13,005 bases of DNA, from contig JAEYYP010000107.1 of assembly GCA_023428425.1 (NCBI GenBank), forward strand, positions 1 through 13,005, given 5' to 3'. Position 1 is the first letter of the stretch. Each line of letters opens with the position of its first letter. Both the position numbers and the translations under genes were made by a program. This document shows, piece after piece, positions 1 to 6,843 of this stretch. The notes beneath the pieces were generated by a model that saw nothing but the letters and a program-made list of their open reading frames with translations, made no database searches and was not told where the DNA came from. Source of the DNA: Pseudomonadota bacterium (GTDB taxonomy: Bacteria > Pseudomonadota > Alphaproteobacteria > Rhizobiales > Devosiaceae).

Positions 1-30
1 CCCTCCCCCGCTGCGCGGTGGAGGACCACC
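1..30. repeat. Truncated copy of an interspersed palindromic repeat
   Basis: These 30 bases match positions 12803-12832 and 12950-12979 with one mismatch (a G where the other copies have T at base 13). In those copies the shared stretch is the right half of a palindromic element whose outer arms are CCTCCACCGC and GCGGTGGAGG; here only the right arm is inside the window. This copy is intergenic and begins seven bases past the tag stop codon, so it would form part of the 3' end of the tag transcript. The left half lies outside the window. Confidence 0.7.
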
Positions 31-36
31 AGCGTG

Positions 37-639
37 CTACTTTCCAGGAATACTTGCTTTGCTCCGCTCCGCTTCGGATTCGGGGCGGGCGAAGCAGGCG
101 TCGGTGTGGTCGTTGACGAGGCCCATGGCCTGCATGAAGGCGTAGACCGTGGTGGGGCCGACGAACGTGAAGCCGCGCTTCTTGAGGTCCTTGCTCAGGC
201 GCTTGCTCATTTCGGTTTCGGACGGGATGTCGCCGGCGGTGACCGGCCCACGTTCACGGGGCGGCTCGAAGCGCCAGACATAGGCGGCGATCGAGCCGAA
301 TTCCTCGCGGATGGCCTGGGCCTTCCTGGCGTTGTTGATGGTCGAGGCGATCTTGCCGCGGTGGCGGATGATGCCGGCGTCCTCGAGCAGCCGCTCGATA
401 TCGGCCTCGCCCATCGCGGCGACGCTGTCGATGTCGAAGCCATGGAAGGCGGCGCGGAAGTTCTCGCGCTTTTTCAGGATGGTCAGCCAGCTGAGGCCGG
501 ACTGGAAACCTTCGAGGCAGAGCTTCTCGAACAGGCGGCTGTCGTCGACGACCGGGCGGCCCCATTCGCGATCGTGGTAGTGCTGGTAGAGGGCATCCGA
601 GCCAGCCCAGCCGCAGCGCACCACGTCTGTCGTTGACAT
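37..639 (-). CDS. tag: DNA-3-methyladenine glycosylase I
   Basis: This 200-aa protein is a full-length Tag enzyme, the base-excision repair glycosylase that removes 3-methyladenine from alkylated DNA in the cytoplasm. The sequence shows the family start RCGW with C9 and W11, then YHDREWG with Y21 and H22. The LEGFQSGLSW block follows, with E43 and W51 at the positions of the E. coli base-pocket residues E38 and W46. H178 and C182 in NDHTDAC complete the Cys2His2 zinc site with C9 and H22. The ATG at 637-639 is preceded by AAGGAGA (complement of 647-653) at seven bases, which fixes the start. The gene is divergent from the response regulator at 715, so the two share a short promoter region. 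Identity is very secure. Confidence 0.97.
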   Translation of the reverse strand: MSTTDVVRCGWAGSDALYQHYHDREWGRPVVDDSRLFEKLCLEGFQSGLSWLTILKKRENFRAAFHGFDIDSVAAMGEADIERLLEDAGIIRHRGKIASTINNARKAQAIREEFGSIAAYVWRFEPPRERGPVTAGDIPSETEMSKRLSKDLKKRGFTFVGPTTVYAFMQAMGLVNDHTDACFARPESEAERSKASIPGK

Positions 640-714
640 GGAATCGTCTCCTTAAGTATCTGGTCCAGCAACGCTACTCGGTCGGGGGGCCGTGTCGTGA
701 TCGTTCCGGAAAAC

Positions 715-1134
715 ATGAAGGCGTTGATCGTCGACGACAATGCCTATGCGCGCTCCGCCGCGGCCGCAACCCTGCGCAAGCTGGGGCTCGGCACCATCGA
801 CGATGTCGGCTCGGCCGCGCTCGCCATCGATGCCGTGCTCGGCATGCGCTACGACGTGGTGCTGATGGACTGGTACATGCCCGAGATGAACGGCGCCGCC
901 ATGCTGCAGATCATGCACGGGCGCCATTTCGGCCCCAACGGCAAGGTGCCGGTGGTGATGATGACGGCGTATCCGACGCGCGAGACGTTCGCCCGGGCGC
1001 GGGAACTGGGAGCGGTGGACATTCTCACCAAGCCGTTCACCGCGGCGCAGGTCGCGGGCATTCTCGGCCGGCTGCTGCCGAACGGCTGGGGCGTGGCGGA
1101 CGACGCGCCGGGCGAGGGGCAGGTGCTTCTGTAG
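715..1134 (+). CDS. Single-domain CheY-like response regulator
   Basis: This protein of about 139 aa consists of one receiver domain, followed by a short tail of about 20 residues with no DNA-binding or enzymatic domain. Counted from the ATG at 715 the key residues are the acidic pair D7/D8 (LIVDD), the phospho-acceptor D52 (VVLMDWYMPEMNG), T84 (MMTAY) and K106 (TKPF), so it should be phosphorylated normally. It probably works as a phosphotransfer intermediate or by protein contact, as in CheY or DivK-type regulators; the partner is not visible here. A GTG at 697 in the same frame would add six residues (MIVPEN). I prefer 715 because the protein then begins directly with the first beta strand and has a weak GGAA five bases upstream. 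It is divergent from tag. Confidence 0.9.
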   Translation: MKALIVDDNAYARSAAAATLRKLGLGTIDDVGSAALAIDAVLGMRYDVVLMDWYMPEMNGAAMLQIMHGRHFGPNGKVPVVMMTAYPTRETFARARELGAVDILTKPFTAAQVAGILGRLLPNGWGVADDAPGEGQVLL

Positions 1135-1249
1135 GCTCTTGCCGCACACGTTTTCCTAACCATGCCGCTTCACCCAAGATTTGGCATTCCGGTCAATACT
1201 TCCGCCTGTCGCCGCGCCTTCCGCGGCCGAGATTCCGACAGGTGATGTG

Positions 1250-1870
1250 ATGCTGCGTTCGTCCCGCGCTGCGCTCTACGGCGCGGCAATGGTGCTCTCT
1301 GCCCTCGTGTTTACCGATGCCGCGCAGGCGGCGAGTTACTTCACCTTCGAGCCGCCGCCGGGCATGTCGCTGACCGATGGCAAGCCGAAGAACGCGCTGC
1401 AGCTGAAGCGGGGAAAGGTGAAGCTCGACCCGCGCTTCATGCGCCAGGTCGTGGCCTACAAGACCAAGGAGAAGCCGGGGACCATCGTCGTGGTGACCGG
1501 CCAGAAATACCTCTATCTCGTTCTCGGCGACGGCAAGGCGCTGCGCTACGGCATCGGCACGGCGAAGTCGGGCTTCGAGTGGAGCGGCACGCACAAGATC
1601 ACCCGCATGCGCGAATGGCCCGACTGGACGCCTCCGCCCGAGATGCGCAAGCGCCGCCCCGAGCTGCCGGCGCACATGGAAGGCGGTATCAACAATCCGC
1701 TCGGCGCGCGCGCGCTCTATCTCGGTTCGACCCTCTATCGCATCCACGGCACCAACGAGCCGTGGTCGATCGGGCAGGATGTCAGCTCGGGCTGCATCCG
1801 CATGGTCAACGACGATGTCGAGGACCTGTATGAGCGCGTGAAAATTGGCGCCAAGGTCATTGTGCTTTAG
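1250..1870 (+). CDS. Exported L,D-transpeptidase (YkuD domain)
   Basis: This 206-aa protein has an N-terminal signal peptide: basic start MLRSSR, a hydrophobic stretch to about residue 22, and a likely cleavage after AQA at residue 27. The YkuD catalytic domain spans about residues 76-206. It contains the motif HGTNEPW...SSGCIR, with H166 and the nucleophile C182. Family members act in the periplasm on peptidoglycan: they make 3-3 cross-links between meso-diaminopimelate residues, attach lipoproteins to the wall, or exchange D-amino acids; which of these applies cannot be told. The stretch REWPDWTPPPEM (121-132) is typical of this group. The open frame extends upstream to 1181, but the ATG at 1250 is chosen because it puts the signal peptide at the N terminus. 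Confidence 0.94.
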   Translation: MLRSSRAALYGAAMVLSALVFTDAAQAASYFTFEPPPGMSLTDGKPKNALQLKRGKVKLDPRFMRQVVAYKTKEKPGTIVVVTGQKYLYLVLGDGKALRYGIGTAKSGFEWSGTHKITRMREWPDWTPPPEMRKRRPELPAHMEGGINNPLGARALYLGSTLYRIHGTNEPWSIGQDVSSGCIRMVNDDVEDLYERVKIGAKVIVL

Positions 1871-1890
1871 TTAGGAATTTAAGCGACACT

Positions 1891-1921
1891 GACGCCCGGA
1901 ATTCCATGGATTTCGGGCGTC
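1891..1921. promoter_or_regulatory. Inverted repeat abutting the tadG-like start codon
   Basis: GACGCCCG (1891-1898) and CGGGCGTC (1914-1921) are perfect 8-bp complements around a 15-base centre, and the pairing can be extended past one mismatch. The right arm ends on the base before the ATG at 1922. In RNA this would form a stem-loop between the transpeptidase gene and the tadG-like gene, next to the start codon. There is no T-run, so it is not a classical terminator. It could be an operator or a structure that limits translation; no normal Shine-Dalgarno is visible before this ATG. Confidence 0.45.
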
Positions 1922-3865
1922 ATGCAGGGTCTTTCCAAACTTCTCTTGCGGTTTCGCGACGATGAGCGCGGCGTCTTTGCCGTGCTGTTCGGGCTATTCG
2001 CGATCGTGCTGATCGCCACGGCCGGCGCGGTGGTCGACTTTACCCATATCGAGCTGACGCGCACCAAGGCGCAGCAGGCGCTCGATTCGGCAGCCCTGGG
2101 CCTGCAGCCCAAGATGTTCCTGTCGACCCCCTACACATCCGACCAATACAAGACCGATGCCCGGAACCTGGTGGTCGAGCGGCTGGCGGACCCGACCATC
2201 ACCACGGTGGTCGATGTCGCGACGTTCAACACCACCGACGGCACGTTGCACCTCGAGGGCACGGTCACCGTGCCGACGGCCTTCGTGGCGCTGATCGGTA
2301 TCCCGACGGTCAGGGCGCGGGTCGTCTCCGAGGCGACGCGCAAGCGGCTGAACCTCGAGATCGCCATGGTGCTCGACAACTCGGGCTCGATGGCGACCTA
2401 TGTCGATGCCAACCGCAACCGACGGAAGGACAGTAACGAGAAGTCACGCATGGAGAACCTCATCCTGGCGGCTCGCTGCGCCACGAACGTGCTCCTCAGC
2501 AACACGACGGACTGCAGCGAGGGCAACATGGCAACCGAGGACGCCAAGGCTGCCACGACCGCGAACGTGAAGATCGGGGTGGTGCCCTTCACCGAGTTCG
2601 TGAACGTCGGGACTGCCAACAAGACGGCGGCCTGGATGGACCAGACCGGCGCCAGTTCGCTCTCCAACGATAATTTCGACAACGATGACAATGACGGCAC
2701 GGCCTACAATGCGGCGGTGAACCGGTTCGCGCTCTACGATGCGCTCTCGAACGTGAGTTGGGCGGGCTGTGTGGAGGCGCGCAAGCAGCCCTACGACACC
2801 ACCGACGAGCTGCCGGTGAGCGGCGATACGCTCTTCACCCCACAGTTCGCGCCCGACGAGCCCGATGGCTACTACAACGACTACCTGCCAGATCGTCCGT
2901 CTGCCTGCACCAACAAGGACCAGGGCAGCTGGATCCAGGTCATCACCAAGACCGGCTGCAACCGCAACGGCAACAACAGTTCCAGCAACTTCAACAGCGC
3001 GACCTGCTCCGGCACCTCCACCACCACCACGCACAAGAACGGCAACGGCCAGACGATTACCCCGCCAGCAGCCACAGAGCCCGACTCGATCAACGGCCAG
3101 GCCAAGAACTGCACCAGCCGCTATTCCGGCACGCGCACGTCACGCGACCCCGACCGCTACACGAACACCTACACCCGCACCTGCTCCTATACCTTCTCGG
3201 AGAGGGAGCTTCAGGAGCGGCTCTGCAAGTATACGGGGAACGTCGACGAGGATGAGCCGGGTCCGAACCAGGATTGCCCGTTCAACGACATCACGCCGTT
3301 GACCAACACCAAGGCGACAATTCTCTCGGCCATCACGGAAATGGAGCCGCAGGGCTATACCAACATCCACCAGGGCGCCATCTGGGGCTACCACATGCTG
3401 TCGTCGACAGCCCCGCTCACCGAGGGGCAAGGCTACGACACCTCGACCGTGAAGGTGATCATCCTGATGACCGACGGCGAGAACACCGTGAATGGCTTCG
3501 ACGACGACAACATGAACAATGCCGACGGCTACATGGCGTACGGCTATCCGGGCGCGGTCTACAACGGCCGCATCTACTCAGACGACCACCCGACGCCCAA
3601 CAGCGACGCGAACATCACCGCGGCAATGGACGACAGGACGCTGGAAACGTGCGTGCAGGCGAAGAAGCCGGTGGCGGTGGGCGAACCCGACAAGATCGTG
3701 ATCTACACGATCGGCCTCAATGCGCCGAACCAGAAGACGATCGACCTGCTGGAGGATTGCGCGAGCGACGACGATCACTCGTTCTTCCCTGATGACCCGG
3801 CGGATCTCACGGCGACCTTCAAGCTGATCGCCGACCAGCTTTCGAACCTGCGCCTGTCCAAGTAA
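1922..3865 (+). CDS. TadG-like protein with von Willebrand factor A domain
   Basis: This 647-aa protein begins with a Tad-type leader: a basic stretch with DDERG (13-17) followed by one transmembrane helix (about 18-40) and an IELTRTKAQQALDSAAL segment. This is the standard N terminus of TadE/TadG pilus-assembly proteins. The bulk should be periplasmic. A vWA domain starts at about residue 145 with the metal site DNSGSM (D152, S154, S156) and continues at GYTNIHQG (T480) and LMTDGEN (D518). Between the two parts of the metal site is a long insert (about 230-455) rich in Asn, Thr, Ser and Asp. The protein has 12 cysteines, consistent with disulfides outside the cytoplasm. Proteins of this type belong to Flp/Tad pilus or surface-adhesion systems, but no other tad gene is present, so the role is inferred. 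The ATG lacks a clear ribosome binding site and sits against an inverted repeat. Confidence 0.9.
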   Translation: MQGLSKLLLRFRDDERGVFAVLFGLFAIVLIATAGAVVDFTHIELTRTKAQQALDSAALGLQPKMFLSTPYTSDQYKTDARNLVVERLADPTITTVVDVATFNTTDGTLHLEGTVTVPTAFVALIGIPTVRARVVSEATRKRLNLEIAMVLDNSGSMATYVDANRNRRKDSNEKSRMENLILAARCATNVLLSNTTDCSEGNMATEDAKAATTANVKIGVVPFTEFVNVGTANKTAAWMDQTGASSLSNDNFDNDDNDGTAYNAAVNRFALYDALSNVSWAGCVEARKQPYDTTDELPVSGDTLFTPQFAPDEPDGYYNDYLPDRPSACTNKDQGSWIQVITKTGCNRNGNNSSSNFNSATCSGTSTTTTHKNGNGQTITPPAATEPDSINGQAKNCTSRYSGTRTSRDPDRYTNTYTRTCSYTFSERELQERLCKYTGNVDEDEPGPNQDCPFNDITPLTNTKATILSAITEMEPQGYTNIHQGAIWGYHMLSSTAPLTEGQGYDTSTVKVIILMTDGENTVNGFDDDNMNNADGYMAYGYPGAVYNGRIYSDDHPTPNSDANITAAMDDRTLETCVQAKKPVAVGEPDKIVIYTIGLNAPNQKTIDLLEDCASDDDHSFFPDDPADLTATFKLIADQLSNLRLSK

Positions 3866-4075
3866 TCAGGAGGCCAGCACGAAACGCCTGCCGCCCGGAA
3901 AGGCGGCGAGCGCGGATTGCTGCTCGTCGTCTGTAAGGCCTTCGAACCGCACGGTCATCGATGTTTCAGGGCCATCGATCGGCGCTATCCAGGGAGGTGG
4001 CAGGCGCATGCCGTTTGCGGTCGCGAGCCACAACCGCGCTCGGCGGCTGGCATTCGGCGAAGTCAATCGCTGCAC
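3866..4075 (-). CDS. Small protein of unknown function (69 aa)
   Basis: I do not recognise this ORF. The GTG at 4073-4075 is preceded on the minus strand by AAAGGAG, six bases upstream, which is a better ribosome binding site than most in this window. This argues for a real gene starting here rather than at the longer open frame reaching 4159. The product starts MQRLTSPNASRRAR, has a central hydrophobic and proline-rich part (RLPPPWIAPIDG, about 24-35), then an acidic segment (FEGLTDDEQQ) and a basic end. There is no signal peptide or membrane helix. Its stop codon is directly next to the stop of the convergent tadG-like gene, with no gap. A hairpin-forming stretch (3890-3907) lies inside the coding region. 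It could be spurious. Confidence 0.5.
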   Translation of the reverse strand: MQRLTSPNASRRARLWLATANGMRLPPPWIAPIDGPETSMTVRFEGLTDDEQQSALAAFPGGRRFVLAS

Positions 4076-4334
4076 GTGTCGCTCCTTTCGCAGTCCCTGG
4101 TGCACCGACCGGCGGACCGGCGGCCTGTTCTCGCTATCAACGGCGGAACGATACGACACGTTGCACTCTCCCGACGCTCACTTGTACGTCAGCAGCGACT
4201 TTCGCGGATCGGCGTTGAACTGGCGGCAACAGCCCGTTCACTGGCTGTTCATCGCCGCGCAGTTTTTTCGATCGCCCATGCAACCGATCCCATACCGATT
4301 GCGTTGAGTGGGTTCGTAGTGCCGGGAGCATGGG

Positions 4335-5897
4335 GTGCAGAGACTGGACCACGCATCAACATCCGTCAGCGAGGGCGAGCAGTTTCGCCGGCTGGTGGAG
4401 GGCGTCACCGACTACGCCATCTACATGCTAGACACAGATGGCTCCGTGGCCAGCTGGAACGCAGGTGCCCAGCGGATCAAGGGATATAGTCCCGAGGAGA
4501 TCATAGGGCGCTCGTTCGCGACCTTCTACACGGAGGCGGATCGCCTGAAGGGTGAGCCGCAGCGCGCGCTCGAGGTCGCGCGTACCGAGGGACGCTTCGA
4601 GAAGGAGGCGCAGCGCGTTCGCAAGGATGGCAGCCAATTCTGGGCCCACGTGATCATCGACGCCATCCATGATCCGGCTGGACAACTGGTCGGCTTCGCC
4701 AAGATTACCCGCGACATCACCGAGCGCGTAAACACGCAGAAGGAACTGGAGCGCGCCCGCGAGGAGCTGTTCCAGAGCCAGAAGATGGAAGCGATCGGTC
4801 AACTCACCGGTGGCGTGGCGCACGACTTCAACAACCTGCTGATGGCGGTGCTGGGCAGCCTCGAGCTGCTGCGCAAGCGCTTGCCCAGCGATGACCCGAA
4901 GCTTCTGCAACTGCTCGACAACGCCGAACGCGGCGCCGAGCGCGGGCGGGCGCTGACGCAGCGCATGCTCGCCTTCGCGCGCCGCCAGGAACTGCAGTTG
5001 CGGCCGGTGGACCTGCGCTCGCTGCTGCAGAGCATGCGCGACCTGATCGGGCGCTCCCTGGGGCCGATGGTCGAAGTGTCGATCACCGCCCCCGCCGGCC
5101 TGCCACCAGCCATAACCGACGCCAACCACCTCGAGACCGCCATACTGAACCTGGTGGTCAATGCCCGCGACGCGATGCCGGAGGGCGGGAGCATCACGGT
5201 CTCCGCGGAAGAAGCGAACCCGCCCCGGGAGCTTGCCCTGCCCCCGGCCCGCTATATCCGGCTGGCAGTCACCGACACGGGTTCGGGCATGGACGACGCG
5301 ACCCTGGGACGCGCGGCCGAGCCGTTCTTCACCACCAAGGGGGTGGGCAAAGGCACCGGGCTGGGACTGTCGATGGTGCACGGACTGGCAGAGCAATCAG
5401 GCGGACGGCTGTCGCTGTCGAGCCGCCCCAAAGAAGGAACGACAGTGGTGCTGTGGCTACCGGTGGCAGGCAGTGACGGAAACCAAGTGAGGGCTGAGGC
5501 GGTAGCGCCGGCGAAGGCTGCGCCCGCCGAGAAGCGGCCGCTGCTGATCGTGGCGGTGGACGACGACCCGCTGGTGCTGATGAACACGACCGCCATGCTC
5601 GAGGACCTCGGCCACACCGTCATCGACGCCATGTCGGGCGCCGAGGCGCTGCAGAAGCTGGAAGAGGCCGGCAAGGTCGACCTGGTGATTACCGACCATG
5701 CGATGCCGTCGATGACCGGCTCGCAACTGGCACAACAGATTCGCGCCCGCTGGCCGGCCCTGCCGGTCGTGCTGGCGACCGGCTATGCCGAACTGCCGCC
5801 GGGGGGCAACGAGACGCTGCCGCGGCTCAGCAAGCCGTTCTCGCAGGCGGACCTGGCCAAGATCGTCGAGTCCAGCGTATCGGCGTTCACCTCCTAG
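4335..5897 (+). CDS. PAS-containing hybrid sensor histidine kinase
   Basis: This 520-aa cytoplasmic hybrid kinase has no transmembrane segment. In order it has a PAS domain (about 15-132, with WNAGAQRIKGY and ITRDITER), a short coiled linker, a HisKA domain (H163 in GGVAHDFNNLL), a HATPase domain and a C-terminal receiver domain (about 402-515). The HATPase domain has its N box around N276 (NLVVNARDAM), DTGSGM at 314-319, EPFFTTK and GTGLGL at 340-345. The receiver has acidic residues D409-D411, phospho-acceptor D454, T482 and K500. All catalytic residues are present, so it should sense a cytoplasmic signal and pass phosphate to its own receiver and perhaps onward through a phosphotransfer protein. 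The GTG start is supported by GGGAG six bases upstream. The upstream 259 bases hold no gene that I can see. The stop overlaps that of the convergent ATPase. Confidence 0.96.
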   Translation: MQRLDHASTSVSEGEQFRRLVEGVTDYAIYMLDTDGSVASWNAGAQRIKGYSPEEIIGRSFATFYTEADRLKGEPQRALEVARTEGRFEKEAQRVRKDGSQFWAHVIIDAIHDPAGQLVGFAKITRDITERVNTQKELERAREELFQSQKMEAIGQLTGGVAHDFNNLLMAVLGSLELLRKRLPSDDPKLLQLLDNAERGAERGRALTQRMLAFARRQELQLRPVDLRSLLQSMRDLIGRSLGPMVEVSITAPAGLPPAITDANHLETAILNLVVNARDAMPEGGSITVSAEEANPPRELALPPARYIRLAVTDTGSGMDDATLGRAAEPFFTTKGVGKGTGLGLSMVHGLAEQSGGRLSLSSRPKEGTTVVLWLPVAGSDGNQVRAEAVAPAKAAPAEKRPLLIVAVDDDPLVLMNTTAMLEDLGHTVIDAMSGAEALQKLEEAGKVDLVITDHAMPSMTGSQLAQQIRARWPALPVVLATGYAELPPGGNETLPRLSKPFSQADLAKIVESSVSAFTS

Positions 5898-6424
5898 CTG
5901 GATTCGAGGATACGCTCGGCGCGATCGGCGATGGAGCCGGGCCCGATCAGCACAGGCTCGAAGCCGAAGCGGCGGTAGGTTGCCGCGTGCAAGGCGCCGA
6001 AGCGCGTCGCATCCTCATAGGAGATGCGCCGCGCCTCGGTGTGCTGGATACCGTCCAGTTGCGCGACGAGATAGACGCGGCGCTCGAACCAGCCCGAAGC
6101 CGCCAGCTTTTCAGCGCCGTCGCGCACATCCTGCGGGATGGGACGATCCAGCCATTCTGCAAGGGCCAGGGTGCAGAAGACCGAGCGATCCGAAAAGCGT
6201 CGGGCGGAACGCATCGGGGTCGCTTCGCGGAACGCCTGCAGGGCGGCGATATCGGTGATGAAGTCCGGCCGCTCCCAAGGTCGATCGATTCCGGAGGCCT
6301 GTGCGAGCGCGATGACGTCGGTGGCGGCCTCGTGCACGACCTCCTCGCCGCGCGACTCGAGCAGACGGATCAGGGTTGTCTTGCCGGCGCCCGGGGCGCC
6401 GGTGAGGATATATCTTCGAGGCAT
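5894..6424 (-). CDS. P-loop ATPase of the AAA_28 type
   Basis: This 176-aa protein begins with a beta strand and a Walker A motif, RRYILTGAPGAGKTT (G9 to T17, K15). A DRS motif at 79-81 (RFSDRSVF) marks the likely second nucleotide-site strand, and R132/R133 (EARRISYEDA) resemble the lid region of small NTP-dependent kinases. This layout fits the AAA_28 family of small predicted ATPases/kinases, whose substrate is generally unknown. An open frame runs further upstream to 6463, but the ATG at 6422-6424 has GGAG eight bases upstream and puts the P-loop in its normal place near the N terminus. It lies 123 bases downstream of tRNA-His on the same strand and could receive read-through transcription. 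Its stop shares CTAG (5894-5897) with the hybrid kinase stop. Confidence 0.85.
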   Translation of the reverse strand: MPRRYILTGAPGAGKTTLIRLLESRGEEVVHEAATDVIALAQASGIDRPWERPDFITDIAALQAFREATPMRSARRFSDRSVFCTLALAEWLDRPIPQDVRDGAEKLAASGWFERRVYLVAQLDGIQHTEARRISYEDATRFGALHAATYRRFGFEPVLIGPGSIADRAERILESS

Positions 6425-6514
6425 GGCAAGGCTCCATGGATGCGGGGCCATGGGCGAGCGCAAGCGTGCGGGCCGATGGTCCTGAACGTTGCGGCAGCGG
6501 GGGAGGGAGTGCGA

Positions 6515-6532
6515 CCGACGCAGCGGCGTCGG
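6515..6532 (-). terminator. Possible tRNA-His 3' hairpin
   Basis: CCGACGC (6515-6521) and GCGTCGG (6526-6532) form a perfect 7-bp stem with a four-base loop, starting 15 bases beyond the tRNA 3' end on its strand. There is no U-tract after it, so it may be a weak or Rho-assisted terminator, or only a processing or stability element between the tRNA and the downstream ATPase gene. Confidence 0.3.
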
Positions 6533-6547
6533 GAAGGGCTTTCAGCT

Positions 6548-6624
6548 TGGTACCGCCTCCCCGGATCGAACGGGGGACCTCTAGATCCACAATCTAGCGC
6601 TCTAACCAACTGAGCTAAGGCGGC
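6548..6624 (-). tRNA. tRNA-His (anticodon GTG)
   Basis: The minus strand folds into a complete 77-nt cloverleaf. It has a 7-bp acceptor stem starting GCCGCCT, a D arm with AGTTGGTTA, an anticodon stem CTAGA/TCTAG enclosing loop TTGTGGA (anticodon GTG at 6588-6590), and a T arm CCCCG-TTCGATC-CGGGG. The 3' CCA is encoded. The acceptor ends in a G1:U72 wobble pair followed by A73, with no pairing partner for the G-1:C73 pair that marks tRNA-His in most bacteria. This is the form described for a large group of Alphaproteobacteria, whose histidyl-tRNA synthetase reads the anticodon and A73 instead. A promoter is visible directly upstream. Confidence 0.97.
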
Positions 6625-6638
6625 CTGAAAGCGGGCGG

Positions 6639-6667
6639 ACCATAGTTTCGCTTCCGCGCGTTGGCAA
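6639..6667 (-). promoter_or_regulatory. Sigma-70-type promoter of tRNA-His
   Basis: On the minus strand TTGCCA (complement of 6662-6667) and TATGGT (complement of 6639-6644) are separated by exactly 17 bases. The -10 element ends 14 bases before the tRNA 5' end. Both boxes are close to the consensus for vegetative sigma factors in Alphaproteobacteria, and the position fits a stable-RNA promoter with a short leader. Confidence 0.65.
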
Positions 6668-6807
6668 GCGCCGATTTCGCCCTTCGCGCAACCAGATCTG
6701 CATGCCCGGCTTAACCATCGGCAGTGATTGCACCAAGTGGGGCGCGGGGAGATATGGACCCGGCCAAACGCCCGGGATATTTAGGACATCATTAAGTTGT
6801 GAGTACC

Positions 6808-6830
6808 GACTGTGCCAATCTGGCACAGTC
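6808..6830. promoter_or_regulatory. Perfect 10-bp inverted repeat, likely operator or RNA hairpin
   Basis: GACTGTGCCA (6808-6817) and TGGCACAGTC (6821-6830) are perfect complements around the three-base centre ATC. With the start codon chosen here (GTG 6844) the repeat ends 13 bases before the start and just before the GAGAG that could serve as ribosome binding site. It could therefore be an operator for a dimeric regulator or a hairpin influencing translation of the whole operon. If translation begins at GTG 6799 instead, the repeat is coding. No known regulator is assigned. Confidence 0.55.
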
Positions 6831-6843
6831 AGAGAGAGTATGC

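Noticed and set aside
3890..3907. Hairpin GCCGCC-N6-GGCGGC after the tadG-like stop, considered as a terminator
   Set aside because: No U-tract on either strand, and the stretch lies inside the coding region of the small convergent ORF, where GC-rich codons explain it.
4228..4268. Inverted repeat AACAGCC/GGCTGTT followed by a six-T run, considered as an intrinsic terminator
   Set aside because: The T-run is 13 bases away from the stem and no gene ends upstream on the plus strand.
6721..6760. TTGCAC...TATGGA as a promoter for the kinase-like gene
   Set aside because: The spacing is 19 bases and the boxes are weak; with no other support it is not better than chance in this intergenic region.
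6821..6836. TGGCAC resembling a sigma-54 -24 element
   Set aside because: No TTGC-type -12 element at the required spacing; the bases are explained by the inverted repeat.
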